Part shown: piece after piece, positions 10,850-20,720 of the stretch
Position numbering within the stretch: position 1 is the stretch's first letter
How the letters are laid out: each line of letters opens with the position of its first letter
Source of the DNA: Emydura subglobosa
Taxonomy: Eukaryota; Chordata; Testudines; Chelidae
DNA length: 64,000 bases
NCBI GenBank assembly: GCA_007922225.1
Contig: ML679973.1
Span: forward strand, 6,176,597 to 6,240,596
Reading direction: 5' to 3'
Position numbers and translations under genes: made by a program
Notes under the pieces: model-generated
Database searches by the model: none
The model's input: the letters and a program-made list of their open reading frames with translations, nothing else
Told to the model about the DNA's origin: nothing

Positions 10850-11400
10850 TCCCCCCAAAATCATGAATGGCTTAAAAATCTTGAGATTTTAAAATGTAAG
10901 AAATGGTTGGGTTTTTACAATTTATTTTCTATGGGTATATGCACACTGCAATCAGAGGTGTGACTGCAGCTAGTTTAGACATGTCCCAGATCGCTTTAAT
11001 ATAGCTAGCTCAGATACCAATAGCAGCAGAATCGTGGCAGCACACACGTCGGTATGGGCTAGTCAGCTGCATAGATGCCCAGGGGTCTAGGGGGCTTCTA
11101 CAGCCTGCACTGAAGCCCGTGCTACTTCAGCTTTTCTGCTGTTGGTATTTTGCTAGCTACCTTGGGTATGTCTACTACTGCTGCCGCCATGCTTCTGATT
11201 GCAGTGTGGATGGTGCCCTTCGTTTCTGAGGCTTTAGAATGCACTCGGCTCACATTTTCTCTGGTATTGTGAAAAATAAAAACATATTTGTTTGAAATGG
11301 AAGCTGAGATTCTCCGCTCTGGGAGCTGGGGCTTTAAGAAAAAAAAAAAACATTGTATATCAGGATATTTGTGATACAATTGTGATAGCTGGCAACACTC
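10850..11400. mobile_element. Sauropsid interspersed repeat split by a palindrome
   Basis: The left part ('aaaatcatgaatggcttaaa', 'aaatcttgagattttaaaat') and the right part ('gagctggggctttaag', poly-A, 'gctggcaacact') are the two halves of one repeat I recall as contiguous in turtle genomes. Here they are separated by the foldback element at 10933-11218. The left boundary is uncertain. Confidence 0.55.
10933..11218. mobile_element. 286-bp palindromic TIR element
   Basis: The ends GGGTATATGCACACTGCAAT and, inverted, GGGCACCATCCACACTGCAA are followed by further matching blocks toward the centre (for example 'ggggtctaggggg' is close to self-complementary, and 'agctagc' and 'ataccaa' occur on both arms). 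Most of the element could fold back on itself. The end motif is shared with 5947-6703 and 30486-30589. A target duplication is not evident. Confidence 0.7.
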
Positions 11401-11879
11401 CACCTAGGACATCCCCTTGCATCATGAAGTGCTGGTAGGAACCCGTTCAATTAGTTCATCCTTCTTACCTGTTTAACCGAACTAAATTTACATTTCAAAT
11501 CATAATTCAATACTTAATACAGGCAAACATCACTCATTCAAACATCTGCGGTATAAAAGACTTGTTTATCTGAAGCGAGGTCATGTCCCTCAATCTTTGG
11601 TATAAAATACATTGAAAAGTTCCCCACTTCTCCAAAACCCTTTGCACCAAATTACTTTTTCAGCCTCCTGAGCCACTCAGATAAACGATAGAAAATAAAT
11701 TTATGTTTGTCAGGGCTTGCCTGCCTTTCCCTGAAGTTATAAAGTGCCGTTGCTGGTTTTTGGGGCAATATGGAGAGCCTCTCACCAGCCATTCACATTA
11801 CATTGTATTGTCCAAACATGGAACAAGAGTACTTTATACAAGCAGAAGGAGGCAATAGGGGAGTCCTTAAGAATACATA
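11401..11879. other. No identified feature
   Basis: AT-rich unique sequence. Two TATAAAA-like words (11552, 11601) lie close together, but no other promoter element is visible. Confidence 0.5.
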
Positions 11880-11986
11880 GGGCCTGATTTCTCTTCTCAC
11901 TGGTATTGGTGTAGAAAAGAGTAGGTCCATGTAGAGTCAATGGAGTTAAACTGGTGTAAAAGCAGTGTAAGAGGAGAATCAGGCCC
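11880..11986. mobile_element. Short palindromic TIR element (family A), intact
   Basis: The left end GGGCCTGATTTCTCTTCTCA and right end TGTAAGAGGAGAATCAGGCCC are inverted copies, and the centre contains 'gagtcaatggagtt'. Family A copies or fragments are also seen at 28414-28500 and 49611-49695. At 107 bp with no coding capacity it is a typical MITE. Confidence 0.8.
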
Positions 11987-12389
11987 TTGGTGTGCATATC
12001 TTTTATAATGCAGGCTTGGGTTGAATTCACAGATCAGGTATGAACTGGGCTTCTGTGGATAATATGTTTCCACAGTTCTTGCCTCCAGCTAGCATCACTT
12101 GTAATGAGGCTGTTACTGTTCACGCTTATAGGCATATTACAGGCCAATTACCAACATATACTGCAGAAAGGCATCAGGCAGCAAACCCACAACGAGCACT
12201 GGGCAGGGCATTGGAGACAAATGTTTAAAACAAAAGTTTAGAGACTGACTGGTTCAGTGATTGGTAATATGGGGATTCAGAGCCTTTCACTGCAGTCTCG
12301 CTGGTTTCAATGCAGACCAGAACAGCAGTGAATTAGCATCATTATTAACTGTCAGGTGGTGTATCAGTATGTTTGGTAGGTGCCACACC
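11987..12389. other. No identified feature
   Basis: Unique sequence between two short palindromes; nothing supported. Confidence 0.5.
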
Positions 12390-12477
12390 AGTTTCTTGGG
12401 TCTGATCCAAAGCCCACTGAAGTAAATGCAAATCTTTCTTTTGCCTTTCCTGGGCTTTGGGTCAGGCCCAAGAAACT
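12390..12477. mobile_element. 88-bp near-perfect palindrome (MITE)
   Basis: The left arm starts AGTTTCTTGGGTCTGATCCA (12390) and the right arm, inverted, starts AGTTTCTTGGGCCTGACCCA (from 12477). They match over about 27 bp with two differences, leaving a spacer of about 34 bp. The usual turtle family has ends GGGTCTGATCCAAAGCCCA. The outer AGTTTCTT match is longer than expected and may be flank shared by chance. Confidence 0.75.
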
Positions 12478-12849
12478 CACGTCCACTGCGCAAAAGCTGC
12501 TATTTTATTTGCCCTGCTTGGCCTTCTTGTTGACAGTCCCAGCACAGAGGCCAACACTAAACTTTGATCTCTGCTGCAGAGATGGTCCCCCTGTGGATCA
12601 GGGATGGGACGTGTTGGTGAGCTGGGGTTTGAGGGCATATGCTGCCTCTGTCCTATGGACTGACAGAGGACTCCGTTCTCTGGGGTTGTCAGTCCATCCC
12701 CTTTAAAATATATATTCCCGATATTACCTGGGTGAGTTCTCCCTGTTTGGGTAGTATTTCAGTGCAAACTGTGAATTAAGAAAGGAACATTGACTTAATT
12801 CTAGTTTTTCCATTGTGTGCAACCAGGTATATTTCCATGACTGTCCCTG

Positions 12850-13045
12850 GTAACCCTTAGCATTTATATTGCACCTTCCATCTGAGGATCTCAGTCATTC
12901 TGAAACAGTAAAGTAATGAATTAAGCCGCACGATACACCTGTCAGATAGGTAAACGTCATTCCTGTTCTCGCAGATGGGGGAAATGAGGCACAAAGAGGT
13001 TAAATGACTCACCTAAGGTCATGCTATAATGATTCTTTGCCCTTC
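12850..13045 (-). mobile_element. SINE/MIR-like copy, antisense
   Basis: Plus-strand order 'gaggatctcagtcattctga', 'cacctgtcagataggtaaac', 'atgaggcacaaagaggttaa', 'tgactcacctaaggtcatg' is the antisense MIR/CORE signature. The tRNA head is not recognisable, so the copy is partial. Confidence 0.65.
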
Positions 13046-14659
13046 TACTGTAAATATAAGGCCCTTGTACCTCCCACTGAGAAAGCACTTCAGCACTTTC
13101 TGTGTACCAGCTAAATCACATGGGCATGCAGCAGGAGCTGGGAGTAGACTCTGGTCTTTCAGCTCCAAAAAAGCAAACCTCGGCCACTCGAGCTAAAGGA
13201 GGTGTTCCTTACTTGTCAGTAGTAATAAGTCCCTTATCCCGCTCTGTGGGCCCATCCATATATTCCAACCAATTGGCAGAGACCAGACTAGAATGGAAGT
13301 CTCATGATTCCCAATCCCATGCTTCAAGCACAAGTTTCAGTACTGACTTGAAGCCCACTTATTACTTTATGTTTTAGGAGGATGGGGGCTCCCCATAGAA
13401 GATGATATTAGTTTTCCTTTCTCCACTCATGAACCCCTGAACACTGTTATCTTCCCCCATTCCTCACCCCCCATACAGCTGTGGGAAGCTGCTGTCATCA
13501 CCATCTCACGGATGGGAGTGCACCGCTGAGGTTACAGCAGACATAACTCAGTCTGCAAACACACAACCCAAAATATCAAATGGAGAAAACTGTCATCAGA
13601 TCAAGACATGGTGGTAAAAAGATTCCTCTTCTGAAGTTTTGTTTTATGTCCAGGCAGAGACAGGAAATGATGAGGACTAGAAATAGCACCGGTTTCAGGA
13701 TCCTACACCCATGATTCCCAAGGGTCAGGCAGGTTTTTTTCCTCCCTTTTCTGCTAATGGACATGGGTGAAAGATCAAACTCTTTTCTGCTCCCACGTGG
13801 CTTTAACTCTGGTCTCCAGCTGCTGATCATAGACTCTGCATGAAATCACGTGGCTCCTTAATGTGAGAGCTCCAGGGGACATGCCTGAGCTTATGAGATG
13901 GTGAGAGTTTGTCAATCAGATGCCTCTTAAAGATTTTGTTTTCCTTGAAGAATGTAGCTCCTTCTGAAGAAATGCTTGCTGAGAGCTTTCTTTTGCATTC
14001 TTTTTTCTAGCCTCCTCCTGCTATCTAGTTATTGCTGAGCTGCCTTTCCCAGTACACTCCCTACTGTAGCTCCTTCTTCCTGCTACCTCCACTTTGGAGT
14101 TACTGTGTGAGGCTATGATGGGTAGGGAGGCACAGGTCCAATCCCAAACTGATTAACAGCAGTTTCAGTGACCTAGTAGAGCTGGGAGAGTATGAAATGC
14201 ACAGAGATGGCTTTGAGTGCATTCTTCATGTGGGTAAAAAAGAAAAAGGCCAAGTTAGGGATGAAAATACCCTCTCCTTACGCATACCCCTTTGCATTGT
14301 CTCCCAAATCTCAGCTAGAACCTGGAATTTGTTATGAGGTTTGACAACTTTGGGTTAACTTTTTCTCCCCATTATTTTTCATTCTGGCTGAGCCTCTGCC
14401 CTTCCAGGTTCCTTTGTGGGAGTGGGAGTGCTGGATTGTGTGTGAGTGACCTCTTCATTGCCTAACCCAAGAGTGGAAAGGACTGGAGATCTTACGACGG
14501 AGCTTGTTCCTACATCATTTCTAGGCTATTTTTGCAGAGTGATTCAAATAGTTCAGAGTATTTTCTGGAGACACCCATGGGAGGCTCGGAGGTTTAAGGC
14601 TTCTGCCCCATGGGTTTAAAAATACTTACTGGAGCTCACTCAGGACAGTTGTGGCTGAA
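13046..14659. other. Unique sequence, no gene seen
   Basis: No repeat family is evident, and the frames are all under 95 codons with no recognisable domains. An exon with diverged content cannot be excluded by eye. Confidence 0.5.
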
Positions 14660-14742
14660 TTTCATAGAATCATAGGGTTGGTGAGGACTTCCAGAGGTAA
14701 TCTAGTCCAGTCCCCTGTACTCAAGGCAGGATTGAGTATTAT

Positions 14743-15048
14743 CTAGACCATCCCTGACAAGTGTTTGTCTAACCTGCTCTTAAAAATCTCCAATGATGGA
14801 GAGTTCACAACCTCCCTAGACAATTTATTCCAATGTTTAACCACCTTGATGGCTAGGAAGTTTTTCCTAATGTCCAACCTAAACTGTCCTTGCTGCAATT
14901 TAAGCCCATTGCTTCTTGTCCTATCCTCAGAGGTTAAGGAGAACAATTTTTCTCCCTCCTCCTTGTAACAATCTTTTATGTACTTGAAAACTGATATGTC
15001 CCCTCTCAGTCTTCTCTTCTCCAGACTAAACAAACCCACATTTTTCAA
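14743..15048 (-). pseudogene. CR1 ORF2 C-terminal fragment (reverse transcriptase end)
   Basis: A 101-codon open frame encodes the C-terminal tail of the CR1 ORF2 polyprotein, past the reverse transcriptase catalytic core. Recognisable stretches are GLFSLEKRRLRGDISVFKY near residue 5, the DRTRSNG block in the middle, and HWNKLSREVVNSPSLEIFKS toward the end, all typical of the conserved CR1 C-terminus. The upstream part of ORF2 (endonuclease and YADD-type catalytic motif) is absent from this frame, and the copy is 5'-truncated, so it cannot act alone. The stop near 14743 fits the natural ORF2 end just before the short 3' UTR. The initial ATG is only the first methionine in the surviving frame. 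The open frame suggests a fairly young insertion compared with the CR1 at 4050-4945. Confidence 0.88.
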
Positions 15049-15569
15049 TCTTCTCTCCTAGGTCGTGTTTTCTAGACTTTAAATCCTTTTTGTTGCTCTT
15101 CTCTGGACTTTCTCCCATTTGTTCACATCTTTCCTGAAATGCAGCACCCAGAACTGGACACAATACTCCGGTTGAACCTAATCAGCATGGAGTAGAGCAG
15201 AATTATTTCCAGTGTATTGCTTACAAAACTCGTGCTAATACATCCCAGACTGATGTTTGCTGTTTTTGCAACATTACACTATTTGCTCATATTTAACTTG
15301 TGCTCCACTATGACCCCCAGATTCCTTTCTGCAGTAGTCCTTCCTAGACAGTCATTTCCCATTTTATGTGTGCAGCTGATTGTTCCTTCCTAAGTGGAGG
15401 ACTTTCCATTTGTCCTCCTTGAATTTCATCCTATTTACTTCAGACCATTTCTCAGTTTGTCCAGATCCTTTTGAATTTTAATCTTATCCTCCAAAGCACT
15501 TGCAACCCTCCCTCCCCAGCTTGGTATCATCCGCAAACTTTATAAGTGTGCTCTCCAAGCCATTACCTA

Positions 15570-15963
15570 CAGTAAAACCTCAGAGTTTTGGGCACCTTGG
15601 GAATGGAGGTTGTTCATAACTCGAATAAAACCTTACAGTTGTTCTTTCGAAAGTTTACAACTGGACAAATTGACTTAATACAGCTTTGAAACTTTACTAT
15701 GCAGACAAAAAATGCTGCTTTTAACCATCTTAATTGAAGAATAACAAGCACAGAAATAGTTTCCTCATCATATCAAATCTTTGTTTTTAAACTTTCCCTT
15801 TATTTTTTAATAGTAGTTTATGTTTAACACAGGACTGTGCTGTACGGTATTTCCTTTTTTTTTTTTGTCTCTGCTGCCTGATTGCATACTTCTGGTTCCA
15901 AACAAGGTGTGTGGTTGACTGACTCTGTTCGTAACTCTGGTGTTTGTAACTGATGTTTTACTG
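15570..15963. mobile_element. 394-bp Tc1/mariner-superfamily element nested in CR1
   Basis: The left end CAGTAAAACCTCAGAGTT and the right end, inverted, CAGTAAAACATCAGTTAC are flanked by TA on both sides (15568-15569, 15964-15965). Removing the element and one TA restores the CR1 text 'ccattacctaaatcattg', which is strong evidence for the exact boundaries. It has no transposase frame. The CAGTAAAACC ends and TA target suggest a pogo/Tigger-like non-autonomous element; that subgroup is inference. Confidence 0.93.
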
Positions 15964-16124
15964 TAAATCATTGATGAAGATATTGGACAGGACGTGACCT
16001 GGAATTGATCCCTGCTGGGACCCCGCTTGATATGCCTTTCCAGCTTGACTGTGAACCAATGATAAATACTCTCTGGGAACGGTTTTCCAGCCAGTTATGT
16101 ACCCACCTTATAGTAGCTGCATCT

Positions 16125-16735
16125 TTAAGCCCTGATTGGAGGAATCAGTAACAATCATTCACATTATGAAGAGTCACCGGGACTGGCCCCTTCACGGATG
16201 AACCGAGCCATATCTGTGACTGCTTAGCTGCCTCCCAGCTGAGGTTGTGAGACCTGATGAAGAACACCAGACCCTTATAAAGGCCAGCAAAAAAACAAGC
16301 ACAGGGAGAACTGCAAGGAGTTTCTGGGTTAGGCTGGGAAGAGGGAAAGCTGAAAAGAAAGGAGTTTCAGGACAGCAGCTGAGACTGTCCGCTCTATGAA
16401 AGGGAAGGAAGGGCTGAACTGAGACTAGGAAGAAGGGTTCTAAATGGGTGATAGCCCCTGAGGAAGGAAGGAAGGAAGGACTGTGCTCAGCTTTGGACTG
16501 GGGAGGAAGACTCTCGGTTTCCTGTTTGTTTGGATTCTGGTAGCCTGGAAAGGGTGGCCTCTTCTATCATGATTTATCTGGAGGGCCAAGTTGCTGCATC
16601 AAACAAACTGTTTGGAAAGGCCAAGAAAACCAGCCTGAGTGAAGGAAAACTGCAGCAGCAAGCGTCTTAGGCAGGTGATGCTATTAGTGTGTTTGTCAAT
16701 CACTGGTCTAATAAGAGTGAAAGCACTGTGCAGAT
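16125..16735. mobile_element. Possible LTR fragment
   Basis: Purine-rich sequence with a TATAAAGG word (16276-16283) followed by A-rich, GGAA-rich text and 'tttggactggggagga', then a run of G/A-rich words. The layout resembles LTR promoter and R regions I recall from turtle LTR elements, but I cannot define TG...CA ends or a target duplication, and no coding region is attached. It could equally be unique sequence. Confidence 0.3.
16461..16480. repeat. (GGAA)n short tandem repeat
   Basis: About five GGAA units, in phase. Such tracts can bind ETS factors, but there is no other sign of a promoter. Confidence 0.9.
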
Positions 16736-16825
16736 GGGCCCTAGGCTTGAGAAGGCATTTGGGTGCTGAACTCCTCTTGAAACTGATGGGAGTTAGGTGC
16801 CTAAATACCTTTCAGGATCTGGGCC
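16736..16825. mobile_element. Short palindromic TIR element (family B)
   Basis: Ends GGGCCCTA on the left and 'ggatctgggcc' on the right surround 'gagttaggtgcctaaatacc', which I recognise as the core of a frequent turtle MITE. The left arm is more eroded than the right. Another copy is at 19331-19420. Confidence 0.65.
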
Positions 16826-16927
16826 TTAGTGTCTTGAGTTGCTGCAGAAAGACCAGAGTTTTTGGAGTGTGGTGGAGAGGGAGCTGCTTAGAGAACTCAC
16901 TGCTATTATCTAGAGTAATCCTCACAA

Positions 16928-17010
16928 ACCCCATGTGAGATCAGCAACTATTTTCCTGTTGTACAGAAAGGCAAACTGAGGCACAAAGACTGACTGCCTT
17001 ACCTTGAATA
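16928..17010 (-). mobile_element. SINE fragment, antisense
   Basis: 'ttttcctgttgtacagaaag' and 'caaactgaggcacaaagact' correspond to the antisense MIR/CORE middle only. Confidence 0.5.
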
Positions 17011-17962
17011 AATGTTCTGTCAGTCTGGAACAGAATCTGTGTTCCTTGTTCAATGTTTCCTCCATAGTGATTAGTAAGCCTCAATGTTTGGAGGTTTTGT
17101 CCTTCTTGAAGAGATTGGCAGCACCAGAAATTCATCTGCTTACTCGAGCCTCTTGGCTTTGCAACATTGGGCTGGAAGTCTTTGACTTAACAACTTCATT
17201 TAGGCTCTTAGTAGAGGGAGATAAACCCTAATGATTAATCAAAAGGGTAAAAATGCTCATCACGTGTTGTCTTGAACCTCCCAAAAGAGTCAGAGTTTAG
17301 TTGGTATTTTGGGCAATGGTTCTAAACCCCTCTCGTCTTATCTGTTCTAAACCTGTTCACCTGGTGTAAGACACTTGCCTGGTGGGTTTAAGACCTGGTA
17401 TTTGCCACAGGGCTTACCTGTGCCAAGATGTGAATACCCTGGAAGGCCATCCTGGTGCTTCTAACTTCTAAAGTGACCATCACCTACTCTAACCAGCTTC
17501 TGAAAGCCTATAAAGTCCTTTCCCCCTGATCCTAGGTTACATAGACTAGGCAGTCGGGCAACTCCAGGCTCTGCCTGACTTGAGCTGCTGCTGAAAAATC
17601 AAGCCCATCTGGCTGATTCCACCTCACTGATTTGTTGCCTCCTGCCCCTCAGTCATAAGCCGCGTCCGTGTCCTCCCCAGCCTTCCCTGAGTCCTGTTGA
17701 TCTAAGATCCTTCCCACTGGGTGTTGGTTACAGTTAGACTAGTGGGCAAGCAGGATAAGAAGAGATACAGATGAAGTCCAGGAAGCTACACTGTGGTGGT
17801 CTTTCTGGTCTGCTCCAGCTCTCCCTTATATTTTTGATGCAGGAGGCTGTACATGGGTTGGAAGACGGGGGTGGAGCTGTTCCTTAAAACCGGATCTTCT
17901 TCCTACTCAGACAGCAGGAGGGAGGGAAGAGTCATGGGAAATGTGCATTGCTAGATCTCTTC
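17011..17962. other. No identified feature
   Basis: Unique sequence; no repeats or convincing frames. Confidence 0.5.
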
Positions 17963-18001
17963 TCCATTCCATCCCAGAGTGCGAGGATGGGATGGAATGG
18001 A
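17963..18001. repeat. Perfect 14-bp inverted repeat
   Basis: TCCATTCCATCCCA (17963-17976) and its exact reverse complement (17988-18001) are separated by 11 bases. No repeat family was recognised around it. It would form a stable stem in RNA or single-stranded DNA. Confidence 0.95.
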
Positions 18002-19330
18002 AAGATCAGGTGGGCAAACAGTCTGGTCCAGGCCAAAGGCACCCAAAAAAAGGCTCTGGAGTATTCTAAGGAGACCCAGGCATATACTGTCTTTCAAGGA
18101 GAATTTAGCAGCATCCGGACAGAGATACAGAAAAATCACACCCATTCTTCCTTTAGGTTGGTAAGATTTCTTACAGGGGTTTCCAAGAATGTTCACTGAG
18201 CATCACTGCGCTAAGGTCCTCATTCCAGCAGTGGCACAAACATGCTCTGTGATTCAGAGCAATAAATCTAGCTGAAAACTTCTGATGTTGATTTGGGGGT
18301 GAGGGGAGGAGGAAAAAACCAGAATGAATTTTTCATGAAAATTGCATCCCATTTTTCAGCTAGCTCTCCTGGAAAAGTTACTTCACCTCTGTAAAATGTG
18401 CTTCCACAAGAAGCCGGCAACCTCGGATGCACCCCAAACACCCATCCCTCTCCTGACTGCCAGTTTTTGGGCAACTCCTTGCCCTGTTCCCATGAGTGTA
18501 TGGGGCTGGGTGGGTTCACCAGGAGCTGAAGTTTAGGGAGATATTTGAAATATTTGCAAATTGGCTTAACATTTGCATAAAAGGTCACCTGTAGAACAGC
18601 TCAAAACTTGGCAGCTATAAGTTCTTTTACCCTGAAGAGCTCACAGCCTGGGCGGGAGGGGAGAGAGGAGGAAAACATGAGAGGTACAGCGTGTGTGTGG
18701 AGTTGCCATATTTTGATATTACATGCATTTCTTATGAGATATAGGGCTTGATTAAGTAAATGTACTTTCCAATAAACATTTGTGAAACATTTTGAGGTCC
18801 TTGAATGGGAAGCACTAGACAGGCAAAGGGTTTTCATAAGCAGCAGAGTCTTAGTCCTGATTTTTTTCCTCTTGCTTTGTAGCCTTATTTCTTCTCTCAT
18901 GGAGGATGCTAGGCGCATGGGGTCTCACAGGACTGCATCCTTTTAACCCTAGATCTTTGCCCCTAGTAGCATGCAGTAAGGAGAACCAGTCTGCCTGAAA
19001 CGTTTGACTGGCACCCAGCTAAGTGACACCTCATATGTAAAGAGAGGGGCTGGAGGATATTGAACGGCTATTTATATGTTTGGCTACTGGCCCAAAAGTT
19101 AGGTCATGGCTCCTTCTAATATCTGCTCTATCCTATGCTGTTTCAACCCATGGTACACAAGGTTTGTATGCCTGTGACATACAGAGCAACACCCCTGTAA
19201 AACTGAACCATGGAAGTGACAGTGTAGGGCATTTGGAATCTGTATTCTGCATCTCGGCACTCCATGAAGTTAACATAGGGACTGCATGATGAGTTAGCAG
19301 AGTGAACCTCCTGTCCCAACACGAAGCGTT
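18002..19330. other. No identified feature
   Basis: Several short frames on both strands (for example 18268-18588 and 18601-18918 on the minus strand) without recognisable domains. Confidence 0.5.
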
Positions 19331-19420
19331 AGGGCCCAGATCGACGAAGCCAGTTAGGCTGCTCACTTGCACTGATTTCAATGGAAGTTAGAAGCCTAAA
19401 TTCCTCTGTGGAGCTGTCCG
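19331..19420. mobile_element. Short palindromic TIR element (family B), degraded
   Basis: Starts AGGGCCCAGATC, includes 'tgatttcaatggaagttag' and 'aagcctaaattcctctg', the arms and centre of the same family as 16736-16825. The right end is eroded. Confidence 0.6.
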
Positions 19421-19819
19421 TATCTCCCTACTGTTTTTGCCACCTGGCTTCTGTCTGAAGGTTGAATGGCTAACTGCCTAAACATCTATGGTACAACAGA
19501 TGGCAGGTCTCCTTTAAAATGTGACTCTGGCAAAATGGGATTTAGCACTCCATATTGCTCTCTTTCAATGACACCGTGTCAGACTTACTCAGTTAACAAG
19601 TAAAATGATGTGTTCTACCCCCCCGCCACACACACACTCCACCCAGTAGCAGAAGGTACAAAGCAAAGATGATCTAAATTGTCATCTGTCTGTCTGGGGC
19701 CTTCCGAGAGAAACTATTAACTTGTCAGTAGTGATGCAAGCAAAAGTTTTTTGAATGTTCTTAACATTGCACCAGCTTCTCCTCTCACTTTGTGGGTTGC
19801 TTCTTATACTGCTAGTTCT

Positions 19820-20075
19820 TGCTTGCTTCATATAACCATTTTTCTGTCTGCCTCTCTCTCTTTCTCTGTCTTTATCTCTCTCACACACATTCTTTATTTC
19901 TTTCATCCTTCTTGTGCTTCATCTTCCTTTTAGCTCTGGCTCTATTTTGTTTCTCTCATATTTTTTCCTTTGTTGACTTGTTTTTCTTTACTCTCCCTTC
20001 CTCTTTGTGTGTGTCTCTCTCCTCTTCCTTCTCTACACATCCTTTATCTTTATCCCACTCTTTCTTTTTTCCAAT
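19820..20075. repeat. Pyrimidine-rich low-complexity tract
   Basis: About 250 bp of C/T-dominated sequence with TCTCTC, CTTTCT and CACACA runs. It generates the open 95-codon plus frame at 19819-20106, which is rich in Ser, Leu and Phe and not a real protein. Confidence 0.85.
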
Positions 20076-20099
20076 TCCATTAGTGAAAGTAGATAATAA

Positions 20100-20400
20100 C
20101 TTGTGAATTCAAGTGGAACTTCATTTCTGAAACAGCACACTTGTGCTAGAACCCATTAAGCTCGATAGCGAGAAATGAGAGAAATCATAATTATCAGGCC
20201 AGTAAAATACATGAAACATAAAATTTGTCAGGGAAAGTAATTGAAATTATTGGAGCAGTTGGGTCCCGGTGCTGTGCAGACCCTCAGTGATAATGGAAAG
20301 GTTACGGGCAATGTTTAGCAATGCTGATGAGGCCCAAGGTGACTCAACGCCACCACAGTCAGCAACTTTATGCTCTGCTTACATTAATTTGCTAATCCAT
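20100..20400. promoter_or_regulatory. Candidate conserved non-coding block
   Basis: Complex, non-repetitive sequence with homeodomain-like words (ATAATTAT near 20190, ATTAATTTGCTAAT near 20384). No repeat family is visible. Conservation is the real test and cannot be seen from one genome; this is inference. Confidence 0.25.
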
Positions 20401-20542
20401 CTTTAGAAATGGCCAGGCTGAGTAGAGCATCGGGTTCGTAGAACCCCGGCCAGTGAGCTGGTGAAGCCAATGTTGCAAAAGTTTTGCATTCACTTTCCTA
20501 GCACTTCCCTTTCTCTTTCTTCCATTCCTCCTCACATGTCTG

Positions 20543-20567
20543 TTCCTTTCCTTTCCTTTCCTTTCCT
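20543..20567. repeat. (TTTCC)5 microsatellite
   Basis: Five pentanucleotide units in a CT-rich neighbourhood. Confidence 0.95.
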
Positions 20568-20599
20568 CTGGTACCATTTTAGGGTCTGCTAGTAAATTG

Positions 20600-20720
20600 A
20601 CAATCTACTGATACTGTAAATATCTTCGCCCTATTTTGCATGTGGGGAAGCAAAACTGCAGAAAACTGGAGTAAGTTTCCCGAAGTCAGTGTCAAAGCTG
20701 AGCATAGAATGCACAACTGC
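20600..20720 (-). mobile_element. Probable SINE fragment, antisense
   Basis: 'ccctattttgcatgtgggga', 'agtaagtttcccgaagtcag', 'aagctgagcatagaatgcac' follow the antisense MIR/CORE order with heavy divergence. Confidence 0.4.

Larger units (their letters stand above)
14660..16124 (-). mobile_element. CR1 LINE, best-preserved copy in the window
   Basis: The 3' terminus on the minus strand reads back from 'ttcatagaatcatagg', the CR1 tail of ATTCTATG-type octamers. Plus-strand landmarks follow the antisense CR1 order: 'tctagtccagtcccctg', 'cttctcttctccagactaaa', 'cccagaactggacacaatac', 'tatgacccccagattccttt', 'ttggtatcatccgcaaactt', and after the insertion 'actctctgggaacggttttc'. The 5' end stops at about 16124, so most of ORF2 and all of ORF1 are missing. 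The copy is interrupted at 15570-15963 by a DNA transposon. Confidence 0.93.

Noticed and set aside
16260..16300. TATA-box promoter of a host gene
   Set aside because: Only the TATAAA word supports it; there is no CpG island, initiator or downstream coding frame, and the surrounding text looks LTR-like.
19819..20106. 95-codon Ser/Leu/Phe-rich plus frame as a small membrane protein
   Set aside because: It is the translation of a pyrimidine-rich low-complexity tract.
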